DNA of 5,039 nucleotides, from assembly GCA_028718405.1 (NCBI GenBank), contig JAQULV010000145.1, positions 1 through 5,039 on the forward strand. Reading direction: 5' to 3'. Positions 1 to 5,039 of the stretch are shown one piece after another. Position numbers and translations under genes: made by a program. The notes under the pieces are model-generated. The model did no database searches, had not been told where the DNA came from, and saw nothing but the letters and a program-made list of their open reading frames with translations. Positions within the stretch are counted from its first letter, which is position 1; every line of letters begins with the position of its first letter. The DNA is from Smithellaceae bacterium. GTDB lineage: Bacteria > Desulfobacterota > Syntrophia > Syntrophales > JAQULV01.

Positions 1-1
1 C

Positions 2-604
2 AACAGTATTTTTCAGGTCCTTTTTTACAGCGTCTTTGCCTGGTTTTTCATTTCAGTGCTCCCGCCCTATTTTGGATTTACCGGCAGCATCGTGAATGTG
101 AGCATCGGCCAGATCGCCAAAAGCGTCTTCATTTATCTGGGCATCCCTTGTATTGCCGGTGCATTGACCAGGATGATCGGCGTGAAACTCAAAGGCAAAG
201 AGTTGTATCATTCACGCTTCGTGCCGCTGATCAGTCCGCTCACTCTGGTTGCGCTGCTTTTCACCATAGTGGTTATGTTCAGCCTGAAGGGTAATCTGAT
301 CATCACGTTGCCCGTGGATGTCTTAAGAATAGCGATCCCGCTATTGATTTATTTCGTCGTCATGTTTTTAGTGTCGTTCTATTTGGGAAAGAAGCTCGGC
401 GCTGATTATTCCAAGACAACCACGCTGGCCTTTACGGCGGCAAGCAATAATTTCGAGTTGGCCATTGCCGTGGCAATTTCTGTCTTTGGCATTAGTTCCG
501 GTGCCGCCTTTGCCGCCGTCATCGGACCGCTCGTCGAAGTACCGGTGATGATCGGGTTAGTTACAGTGGCCTTAAGATTTCGGGATAGATTCTTCATCAA
601 TTGA
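2..604 (+). CDS. arsB/acr3: ACR3-family arsenite efflux permease, C-terminal part (5' end outside window)
   Basis: This is an inner-membrane transporter of the bile/arsenite/riboflavin (BART) superfamily that exports arsenite using the proton gradient. The reading frame is already open at base 2, and its first residues ([16 protein letters not shown]) match the ACR3 pattern, so the GTG at 56 is an internal Val and not the start. About 200 residues are visible, roughly the last 55-60% of a typical 350-residue ACR3. They contain about five to six hydrophobic segments. The TM9 signature NNFELAIAV is present; its Glu (bases 455-457) corresponds to the Glu that is essential in characterised Acr3 proteins. 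The partner Cys of TM4 would lie upstream of the window. The C-terminus ends normally at TGA after a short basic tail. No arsR or arsC is visible downstream, so any ars operon must extend to the left. Family assignment is confident; the substrate is inferred from the family. Confidence 0.93.
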   Translation, partial: NSIFQVLFYSVFAWFFISVLPPYFGFTGSIVNVSIGQIAKSVFIYLGIPCIAGALTRMIGVKLKGKELYHSRFVPLISPLTLVALLFTIVVMFSLKGNLIITLPVDVLRIAIPLLIYFVVMFLVSFYLGKKLGADYSKTTTLAFTAASNNFELAIAVAISVFGISSGAAFAAVIGPLVEVPVMIGLVTVALRFRDRFFIN

Positions 605-648
605 ACCGCCAATAGATATTTGACGTGATTACCCTGGTTGTCCCTTAC

Positions 649-671
649 AGCCGGAAATACTCGGTCCGGCT
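649..671 (+). other. GC-rich hairpin after the ACR3 gene
   Basis: AGCCGGA (649-655) pairs perfectly with TCCGGCT (665-671) around a 9-base loop. It lies 45 bases after the ACR3 stop. It has no following T-run, so it is not a textbook intrinsic terminator. It could be a transcript-stabilising 3' structure or a weak terminator. Confidence 0.4.
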
Positions 672-729
672 ACCGATCGGCTTCGCGGCCTTGTAGGTGG
701 AAGGCGTCTGCCTCATACTAAATCCTCAC

Positions 730-759
730 GGGCATCCGGTACTGTAGTTCCTGATGCCC
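730..759 (+). other. Hairpin with pyrimidine-rich 3' flank
   Basis: GGGCATC (730-736) pairs with GATGCCC (753-759) around a 16-base loop. The bases that follow are pyrimidine-rich (TCTTCTCTACTCTG) but are not a T-run. It ends 24 bases before the 39-bp element at 784. It may help to end transcription from the ACR3 side before the lipoprotein promoter region. This is a weak call based on the stem alone. Confidence 0.35.
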
Positions 760-783
760 TCTTCTCTACTCTGTCGGCCCCGT

Positions 784-822
784 CTTATTTCCCTTTACAC
801 TCCGTTGGTTTATTGCTAAGGA
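784..822 (+). promoter_or_regulatory. 39-bp shared upstream element, copy 1 (candidate promoter or operator)
   Basis: The element has a left block CTTATTTCCCTTTACA (784-799), a 9-base variable centre and a right block TTTATTGCTAAGGA (809-822). The copy at 3747-3785 has the identical left block and a right block with one change. It ends 81 bases before the lipoprotein ATG. Read as a sigma-70 promoter, TTTACA (794-799) and TAAGGA (817-822) are exactly 17 bp apart, but the -10 hexamer is poor. Read as sigma-54, TTGCT (813-817) fits the -12 box, but the -24 GG is missing. The conservation is directly visible; the promoter or operator role is inferred. Confidence 0.5.
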
Positions 823-838
823 AAAGCCGAGACATAAC

Positions 839-852
839 TGACGCATCCGTCA
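839..852 (+). other. Small hairpin upstream of a T-run in the lipoprotein leader
   Basis: TGACG (839-843) pairs with CGTCA (848-852) around the loop CATC, and a run of seven T follows at 864-870. The 11-base gap between stem and T-run is too long for a standard terminator. It may be a weak attenuator or chance structure in the lipoprotein 5' leader. Confidence 0.25.
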
Positions 853-892
853 TAGAATCAATCTTTTTTTCAGGAAAAACGAGATTTGCAGC

Positions 893-897
893 AGGAG
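893..897 (+). promoter_or_regulatory. Ribosome binding site for the lipoprotein gene
   Basis: AGGAG ends six bases before the ATG at 904. It decides the start: an alternative upstream in-frame start at 886 would lie before this site and would place six extra polar residues in front of a clean lipoprotein signal peptide. Confidence 0.8.
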
Positions 898-903
898 ACG
901 ACC

Positions 904-2319
904 ATGAGAAAAATTTTTGCGACGTTGGCTATATTATCGCTTCTGGCAATAACGGCGTGCGGCAGCAGCACCAGCGACGAGGGCAGCACCAGTACCCACG
1001 GAATCAGCGGTGGTGACTGCGGTTCAAGTGCAAAGCAGAGCGTGTTGGTAAGTGGCTCCGACATAGTCGATCAGCCCGGAATTTACGGTACACAAGGCGT
1101 CGCCGCCACGACCAACGCACCGGGAGGACGCGATGGCTCGGTATCCTGGATTGACGGCAGCGGTAATCTCTGGCTTTTTGGGGGATTGGGCGGCTACGAT
1201 GCGTCGGGGACAGGACAACTTATCAATGACCTTTGGAAATTCGACGGCACCAACTGGACTTGGATAAGCGGCTCCAATGCGTTTAATCAGTCAGGTATCT
1301 ACGGCACAAAAGGCAGCGCCGGCGCCAGCAACATACCGGGAGCACGCTGGGGGGCGGTATCATGGATCGATAGCAGCGGCAATCTCTGGCTCTTCGGAGG
1401 GCAAGGTTATGACGCGTCCGGATCAGGCGGCTACCTCAACGATCTTTGGAAATTCGACGGCACCAACTGGACTTGGGTGAGCGGTTCCAGCGCCATCGGC
1501 CAAACCGGCGTCTACGGTACGCAAGGTCTTGCTTCTCCAGCCAACGTTCCGGGAGCGCGCGGCGGTTCGGTGTCCTGGATTGACGGCAGCGGCAATCTCT
1601 GGCTCTTCGGCGGTTGGTATTACGATGCATCAGGTTCACAGAGGCGGCTCAACGATCTCTGGAAATTCGATGGCACCAACTGGACGTGGGTGAGCGGTTC
1701 CAGTGCAACGAACCAGGCCGGCAATTACGGCACGAAAGGAACAGCAGCGGCAAGTAATATCCCGGGAACGCGCGGCGCCTGTGTTTCCTGGATCGACGGC
1801 AGCGGCAATCTCTGGCTCTTCGGCGGGTATGGCAACGATTCGGCTGGATCATCGGGCTGGCTCAACGATCTGTGGGAATTCGATGGGACCAACTGGACCT
1901 GGGTGAATGGCGCAAATACGATTAACCAGACCGGGATCTACGGCACAAAGGGCGGCGTTCCTGTCGCGAGTAACGTCCCAGGGGCACGACAATTTCCGGT
2001 GTCTTGGATCGACGGAACCGGCAATCTCTGGCTCTTCGGTGGATACGGCTATGATTCCACAGGAGCGCTGGGCTATCTCGACGATCTCTGGAAATTCGAT
2101 GGGGCCAACTGGACCTGGGTGAGTGGCTGCAATACGATCAATAATGATGGCAACTATGGAACAAAAGGAGTTGCCGCCGCAACCAACGCACCGGGAGGCC
2201 GCCAATTCCTGGTTTCGTGGGCCGACAGCGCCGGCAAACTCTGGCTCTTCGGGGGACAAGGCTATGACTCGGCAGGATCGTTGGGCCTCCTCAACGATCT
2301 CTGGTATTACGAGCCCTAG
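904..2319 (+). CDS. Kelch-repeat beta-propeller lipoprotein
   Basis: A 471-residue exported protein. The signal peptide MRKIFATLAILSLLAITAC ends in a lipobox (I16-T17-A18-C19). Gly follows the Cys, so by the enterobacterial +2 rule it would go to the outer membrane. A Ser/Gly/Thr-rich linker follows (about 20-44), then six repeats beginning at residues 59, 131, 202, 273, 344 and 416. Each carries YGTKG, N-x-PG-x-R, VSWIDGSG, NLWLFGG, LNDLWKFD and WTWVSGS motifs, the last four matching four beta-strands of a Kelch/galactose-oxidase-like blade. The sixth repeat stops after DLWYYEP and lacks the WTWVSGS strand, while a similar strand (QSVLVSGS, about 45-52) sits before repeat 1, suggesting closure of a six-bladed ring. 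No catalytic residues are recognisable, so a binding or surface role is likely; the ligand is unknown. The gene stands alone between two large gaps. Repeat-rich Kelch proteins of this type are known in environmental bacteria. Confidence 0.88.
   Translation: MRKIFATLAILSLLAITACGSSTSDEGSTSTHGISGGDCGSSAKQSVLVSGSDIVDQPGIYGTQGVAATTNAPGGRDGSVSWIDGSGNLWLFGGLGGYDASGTGQLINDLWKFDGTNWTWISGSNAFNQSGIYGTKGSAGASNIPGARWGAVSWIDSSGNLWLFGGQGYDASGSGGYLNDLWKFDGTNWTWVSGSSAIGQTGVYGTQGLASPANVPGARGGSVSWIDGSGNLWLFGGWYYDASGSQRRLNDLWKFDGTNWTWVSGSSATNQAGNYGTKGTAAASNIPGTRGACVSWIDGSGNLWLFGGYGNDSAGSSGWLNDLWEFDGTNWTWVNGANTINQTGIYGTKGGVPVASNVPGARQFPVSWIDGTGNLWLFGGYGYDSTGALGYLDDLWKFDGANWTWVSGCNTINNDGNYGTKGVAAATNAPGGRQFLVSWADSAGKLWLFGGQGYDSAGSLGLLNDLWYYEP
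1078..2316 (+). repeat. Six tandem 213-216 bp coding repeats
   Basis: Units run 1078-1293 (216 bp), 1294-1506 (213), 1507-1719 (213), 1720-1932 (213), 1933-2148 (216) and 2149-2316 (168, incomplete). All length differences are whole codons, so the frame is kept. DNA identity is high in patches: a 33-base stretch encoding the end of LWKFDGTNWTW is identical at 1231-1263 and 1444-1476, and a 32-base stretch encoding DGSGNLWLFGG is identical at 1582-1613 and 1795-1826. Such identity points to recent duplication or gene conversion and makes repeat-number change by recombination likely. Confidence 0.9.
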
Positions 2320-2563
2320 GTTATTGCGTCCCTCATCTGAACGTTCTAACGCATCGACCGCCCAAATACGGTCACTACAGAGGCAGAGGCAGCGACGAGA
2401 CAATCGTCCATGGAGATTCCTTCGAATCTGCTATGAAGACAACCGCAGGGAAGGCAAACGGCCATGCGCGTCAATAGCTGGGGCACATAGAGAATTAGTC
2501 CCAAATATGATGCGCTGATGCCACAAGGTCAAACCCTGATGATCAAACTAATTAGAGAGATTC
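2320..2563. other. Non-coding gap between the lipoprotein and acyltransferase genes
   Basis: No gene or RNA is recognised in these 244 bases. The only visible small features are an 8-bp palindrome GAACGTTC (2339-2346) and a hexamer repeat CAGAGG x2.5 (2378-2392). No T-run terminator and no copy of the 39-bp element are present. The acyltransferase promoter should lie here, but I cannot point to convincing -35/-10 boxes. Confidence 0.5.
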
Positions 2564-3250
2564 ATGCCCCAAACCATTCTCAACATTTCCGGCAAAAAAG
2601 CTTCGCACATAGAAGAAATAGACTTCATTAAGGGTCTCGCAATAGTCGCCGTCATAATGCTTCATACGATTCCCCAGGCGCTGAGCAAACTGTTGGCCCC
2701 GTTTCATGTTCAGCAAGCGGTACCATTATTCATGATCATAGCGGGCATAAACGGCGCTCTATCAAGAGAGGATCATTTGTCTTCTCTACCGCAAGAATAT
2801 TCGCGACAGGTCAATAAAATCGTCAAGCGAATTCTCATCCCTTTCTCGGTAATTTGGCTCCTGGAGATTATCATGACGATCATAGCGGAGAAAAACTCCG
2901 GGCTGGATATCGTGACATCCTACCTCTCCGGCGGTCTGGGTCCCGGCAGCTTCTTTACGCCGGTATTTATCCAGCATCTCTTGATCTTTCCTTTGATAAT
3001 GTGGGCCGTATGCAAACTGGATCGATACGACCAGTTCATCGCGATCATCATCTTCTTCTGCATTTCCCTGTTTGCCGAATGGATCTGCCTCGCGCTCCAT
3101 ATGCCAGAATGGTTGTACAGACTCGTATATGTGCGTTATATCTTTGCCGTCGTAATTGGTATCTACCTCGTCAGAAAAGCTCCCACATCGATGATCGCGA
3201 TCTGGGCGGCACTGATCTTAAGTGTCTCATACATCGTCGTTGCCTCATAA
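2564..3250 (+). CDS. N-terminal open frame of the interrupted acyltransferase
   Basis: This is the part that would be made if the TAA at 3248-3250 is real: 228 residues with about seven hydrophobic segments (roughly 24-38, 50-64, 88-108, 132-150, 157-178, 190-204 and 210-226). It keeps the H34 motif and the conserved GPGSFF loop, but lacks the last three or so membrane segments, including the SYHIFLCQM motif. Relatives normally have about ten segments, so the product is unlikely to be an active enzyme by itself. An automated gene caller would probably report this as a short acyltransferase. Confidence 0.7.
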   Translation: MPQTILNISGKKASHIEEIDFIKGLAIVAVIMLHTIPQALSKLLAPFHVQQAVPLFMIIAGINGALSREDHLSSLPQEYSRQVNKIVKRILIPFSVIWLLEIIMTIIAEKNSGLDIVTSYLSGGLGPGSFFTPVFIQHLLIFPLIMWAVCKLDRYDQFIAIIIFFCISLFAEWICLALHMPEWLYRLVYVRYIFAVVIGIYLVRKAPTSMIAIWAALILSVSYIVVAS

Positions 3251-3364
3251 TTTCATATCGGGTGGATCGATAGAATAGTATACCCATCCTGGGGATTTCA
3301 GCATGCACCCGCGTACGTATATAGCGCCTTTCTAACGGTTCTCTTATGGAAGGGTTATTCACAC

Positions 3365-3613
3365 GTGGTGGCCGCGGCAAAAGTTATACGGCACCTGGGG
3401 ATGGCCTCTTACCATATATTTCTCTGCCAAATGGCCTATTTCTATTTCAGTCCTTTTGACCGGATCATCCATCTTTATGCTGGCGGAAACAAGGTATTAT
3501 TGATTTTAGCCTTGCTTGCAGTAGACATCTTCAGCTGTCTGCTGTCGGGTTACCTATTCTTTCGGGTACACATGGTAATAAATAGGACATTGGAGCATGC
3601 CCCTGCGACATGA
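3365..3613 (+). pseudogene. C-terminal remnant of the same acyltransferase
   Basis: This is an 82-residue open frame from GTG, in the same frame as the upstream piece. It begins VAAAKVIRHLG and contains SYHIFLCQMAYFYF, the typical late motif of acyltransferase-3 proteins, followed by a membrane segment (about residues 42-68) and a short polar tail. No good ribosome binding site precedes the GTG, and the frame is open back to 3251. That makes it the downstream part of the broken gene and not an independent small gene. Confidence 0.7.
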
Positions 3614-3625
3614 CTTGATCGTGTC
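3607..3625 (+). other. Hairpin over the acyltransferase stop codon
   Basis: GACATGA (3607-3613) pairs with TCGTGTC (3619-3625), with one G-T pair and a 5-base loop. It overlaps the stop codon and has no T-run after it. It may be a weak terminator or a chance structure. Confidence 0.25.
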
Positions 3626-3746
3626 CCGTGCATGAAATGCCTTCCCGAAATTGTCTTCCATGAGCTCGTCACGGCAACGACTTCTCCAAATGTTTGATAT
3701 CCACGCTTAAAGAGTAGATATGAACTGCAGGCTGTCTACCTCCGGG

Positions 3747-3785
3747 CTTATTTCCCTTTACATCCTGCCCGTTTGTTGCTAAGGA
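3747..3785 (+). promoter_or_regulatory. 39-bp shared upstream element, copy 2 (candidate promoter or operator)
   Basis: The left block CTTATTTCCCTTTACA (3747-3762) is identical to copy 1. The right block TTTGTTGCTAAGGA (3772-3785) differs at one base, and the 9-base centre matches at three positions, giving 32 of 39 overall. It ends 36 bases before the traB TTG start. TTTACA and TAAGGA are again 17 bp apart. This copy is the better sigma-54 candidate because CTGCCCG-N4-TTGCT resembles the -24/-12 pattern, although TG replaces the usual GG. If it is a promoter, the traB leader would be only about 30 bases long. Confidence 0.5.
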
Positions 3786-3807
3786 CAGTACCCTGGTAAT
3801 TCAGCCC

Positions 3808-3812
3808 AAGGA
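3808..3812 (+). promoter_or_regulatory. Ribosome binding site for the TTG-started traB gene
   Basis: AAGGA lies nine bases before the TTG at 3822. The frame is open back to a TAA at 3780-3782 without any ATG, so this site is what supports TTG as the start. The resulting N-terminus (MENQNVHRL, then VILVGTAH) has the length normal for the family. Confidence 0.65.
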
Positions 3813-3821
3813 TACGGTCAG

Positions 3822-4979
3822 TTGGAAAATCAAAACGTTCATCGTCTCAACGTCAGAGATAAAGAAGTCATCCTCGTCGGAACCGCCCACGTCTCCCGGG
3901 AAAGCGCCGAGCTTGTGGAGCGCGTGATCGAGGAGGAAAGGCCGGATACGGTCTGCATCGAGCTCTGCCAGGCCCGCTACGACGCCATCACCCAGAAGAA
4001 CAAATGGCAGGAGATGGACATCGTCAAGGTGCTTAAAGACAAGCGGGCCTCCCTGCTGCTGGCCCAGCTTCTCATGGCCTCCTTCCAGAGGAAGATCGCC
4101 CAGAAGTTCAATATCAACCCTGGCGAGGAAATGCTGCGGGCCATCGCCAAAGCGGAGGAAACGGGGGCCAGGGTGGAACTGGCCGATCGTGAAATCCGCG
4201 TCACGCTCATGCGCACGTGGCGCATGATGGGATTCTGGACGAAGATCAAGTTCCTCTCGGAGGTGATCATGTCGCTGTTCGTCTCCGACGAGATCACCGA
4301 AGAGGATATCGAGAAACTCAAGGAGCACGACGTCCTCGATCTGGCGCTCAAGACGGTAGGTGAGAAGTTGCCATCCTTGAAGCATACCTTGATTGATGAG
4401 CGCGACATGTACCTTGCCCACAGTATCCGCGAAGCTGAAGGCGGCAAGATCGTCGCCGTCGTCGGTGCAGGGCACGTTCCGGGCATCATCGACAACATTG
4501 ACCGCGACATCGATATCGCCTCTATCAGCACAGTACCGCCGCAGGGTCTCATCGGAAGATTCATGGGCTGGGGATTTTCTCTGGCCATCATCGCGCTTTT
4601 CATCGGCGGGTTCTTCCATGCGGGCTCCAAGGCGAGTCTCGACATGGTCCTTTCGTGGTCTATCATCACAGCGACTTGCGCCGCCATCGGCGCCATCGTA
4701 CTTCTGGCCCATCCCTTCACGATCATCGCCTCGGCCTTGTCGGCACCCATTGCGACGTTGCATCCGCTGATCGCCACCGGCTGGGTGGCGGGTCTCACCG
4801 AGGCGACGATGCGAAAACCGCAGGTGAAGGATTTCCTCGATCTGAAGGACGACATCGGAACGTTGAAGGGATTCTTCCACAACAAGATAACGCGGATACT
4901 GCTTCGGGTCGCTTTCGTCAATCTGACGACCTCGGTCGGCACCTTTGTAGCGCTGGGGAAACTATTGACCCTCTTTTGA
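3822..4979 (+). CDS. traB: TraB/PrgY/GumN-family membrane protein
   Basis: This 385-residue protein matches the family named after enterococcal TraB/PrgY, which lowers pheromone activity; the family also includes GumN and the animal Tiki metalloproteases. Visible signatures are the first GxxH motif (G20-T21-A22-H23, in VILVGTAHVS), Glu47 with an Arg nearby (IELCQARYDAI), IDERDMYLA (191-199) and the second GxxH (G215-A216-G217-H218, in VVGAGHVPGI). In Tiki-type proteins the GxxH motifs and Glu bind metal. A helical insert with charged residues lies between them (about 60-190). The C-terminal third is membrane-bound, with hydrophobic segments at about 249-266, 277-296, 299-325 and 364-385. In non-enterococcal bacteria the substrate is unknown, so 'pheromone shutdown' is only the family name. 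TTG is the likely start, with AAGGA nine bases before it. The next gene starts one base after the TGA, which implies an operon. Third positions are richer in G/C than in the acyltransferase gene. Confidence 0.9.
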   Translation: MENQNVHRLNVRDKEVILVGTAHVSRESAELVERVIEEERPDTVCIELCQARYDAITQKNKWQEMDIVKVLKDKRASLLLAQLLMASFQRKIAQKFNINPGEEMLRAIAKAEETGARVELADREIRVTLMRTWRMMGFWTKIKFLSEVIMSLFVSDEITEEDIEKLKEHDVLDLALKTVGEKLPSLKHTLIDERDMYLAHSIREAEGGKIVAVVGAGHVPGIIDNIDRDIDIASISTVPPQGLIGRFMGWGFSLAIIALFIGGFFHAGSKASLDMVLSWSIITATCAAIGAIVLLAHPFTIIASALSAPIATLHPLIATGWVAGLTEATMRKPQVKDFLDLKDDIGTLKGFFHNKITRILLRVAFVNLTTSVGTFVALGKLLTLF

Positions 4980-4980
4980 T

Positions 4981-5039
4981 ATGAACGAACGTAACGTCCG
5001 AAACTCCATCCTCTGCCCGAATTGCCGAAAGCTTATCAG
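4981..5039 (+). CDS. Start of a CPNC zinc-ribbon protein, probably a rhomboid protease (3' end outside window)
   Basis: ATG at 4981 begins a frame that stays open to the window edge: MNERNVRNSILCPNCRKLI, 19 residues plus two bases. C12 and C15 form a CPNC half of a zinc ribbon; a second Cys pair would be expected just beyond the edge. From memory of the family, NSILCPNCRKLI-like starts occur on rhomboid intramembrane serine proteases of deltaproteobacteria, where a small zinc ribbon precedes the membrane domain. None of that catalytic domain is visible here. The start is one base after the traB stop and has no strong ribosome site of its own (a GGGGA lies about 21 bases upstream), so translation is probably coupled to traB. 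Confidence 0.55.
   Translation, partial: MNERNVRNSILCPNCRKLI

Larger units (their letters stand above)
605..903. other. Non-coding gap between the ACR3 and lipoprotein genes
   Basis: These 299 bases hold no convincing gene. From left to right they contain two GC-rich hairpins (649-671 and 730-759) without T-runs, a copy of a 39-bp element shared with the region upstream of traB (784-822), a small hairpin at 839-852 followed by seven T at 864-870, and the lipoprotein ribosome binding site (893-897). I compared the stretch by eye with tRNA and common riboswitch cores, including the cyclic-di-GMP and cobalamin types, and saw no match. Confidence 0.6.
2564..3613 (+). pseudogene. Acyltransferase-3 (OafA-like) membrane protein interrupted by one in-frame TAA
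   Basis: Family members are multi-pass inner-membrane enzymes that move acyl groups, often acetyl, onto surface polysaccharide, LPS O-antigen or other envelope molecules. Read through the stop, the frame gives 349 codons, a normal length for this family. The N-terminal motif IDFIKGLAIVAVIMLH carries D20, K23 (often Arg in relatives) and H34, the residue expected to be catalytic. QAVPLFMIIAG (51-61), GPGSFF..F.QH..IFPL (126-143) and the late motif LGMASYHIFLCQMAYF are also typical. Codon 229 (bases 3248-3250) is TAA. Codons 230-267 continue in the same frame with no further stop and no indel, and lead into the GTG-initiated remainder. The break is therefore a point nonsense change (for example from TAT or TAC), a sequencing error or, less likely, readthrough. 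A weak AGAGAG ribosome site ends four to five bases before the ATG. Third positions look more A/T-rich than in traB downstream. Confidence 0.8.

Noticed and set aside
56..604. GTG at 56 as the start of a short 182-residue transporter
   Set aside because: The frame is open to the left edge and the upstream codons match conserved ACR3 sequence, so the gene is cut by the window and not short.
627..643. TACCCTGGT shared between about 630 and 3789-3797 as a further repeat
   Set aside because: It is only nine bases long and its flanks do not match, so chance is sufficient.
649..671. Intrinsic terminator for the ACR3 gene
   Set aside because: The stem is good, but no T-run follows; it is listed only as a hairpin.
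661..720. Possible cyclic-di-GMP riboswitch suggested by GGCTACCGA at 668-676
   Set aside because: The conserved GCAAA and GACGCAAAGCC core elements are absent and the pairing pattern does not fit.
1849..2403. 184-residue minus-strand frame with internal repeats opposite the lipoprotein gene
   Set aside because: Its repeats simply mirror the tandem DNA repeats of the Kelch gene, and it has no independent support.
2854..3273. Alternative + frame overlapping the acyltransferase, which might suggest a frameshift around the TAA
   Set aside because: Its translation is Arg/His-rich and not membrane-like. The family-like sequence stays in the original frame on both sides of the TAA, so no frameshift is needed.
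3801..4880. Long 359-residue open frame on the minus strand opposite traB
   Set aside because: It is a shadow of G/C-rich third positions in traB. Its translation is highly charged and low in hydrophobic structure, and traB has clear family motifs on the + strand.
3977..4942. 321-residue minus-strand frame opposite traB
   Set aside because: It is Ser/Met/Arg-rich without any recognisable motif, and it lies entirely within the well-supported traB gene.

Overview
The window comes from a bacterium, most likely a deltaproteobacterium in the broad sense (Desulfobacterota, Geobacter- or Syntrophus-like). That placement is inferred from three things: a TraB/PrgY-type membrane protein whose stop is followed at once by a CPNC-motif gene start, a Kelch-type lipoprotein with long repeats, and moderate GC content. 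No rRNA, tRNA, CRISPR array or insertion sequence was found. All supported genes lie on the + strand.

Layout. (1) 2-604: the C-terminal half of an ACR3-type arsenite efflux permease, cut by the left window edge. (2) 605-903: a 299-bp non-coding stretch with two GC-rich hairpins, one copy of a 39-bp element (784-822), a small hairpin followed by a T-run, and a ribosome binding site. (3) 904-2319: a lipoprotein built of six Kelch-like repeats of 71-72 residues, predicted to fold as a beta-propeller whose ring is closed by an N-terminal strand. (4) 2320-2563: non-coding, with little to see. (5) 2564-3613: an acyltransferase-3 (OafA-like) membrane protein of normal family length, interrupted by one in-frame TAA at 3248-3250. 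The frame stays open and family-like on both sides of the stop. (6) 3614-3821: non-coding, carrying the second copy of the 39-bp element (3747-3785). (7) 3822-4979: a TraB/PrgY/GumN-family membrane protein starting at TTG. (8) 4981-5039: the first 19 codons of a gene one base downstream of traB, encoding a CPNC zinc-ribbon half and probably a rhomboid protease.

How the parts relate. The ACR3 gene, the lipoprotein gene and the acyltransferase look like separate transcription units because gaps of about 200-300 bp lie between them. Only traB and the following gene are clearly an operon. The least expected features are the 39-bp element in front of two unrelated genes (32 of 39 positions identical, with the differences concentrated in a 9-bp centre), the single-nonsense acyltransferase, and the near-identical DNA repeats in the lipoprotein gene. 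I do not see a convincing new multi-gene system in this window.
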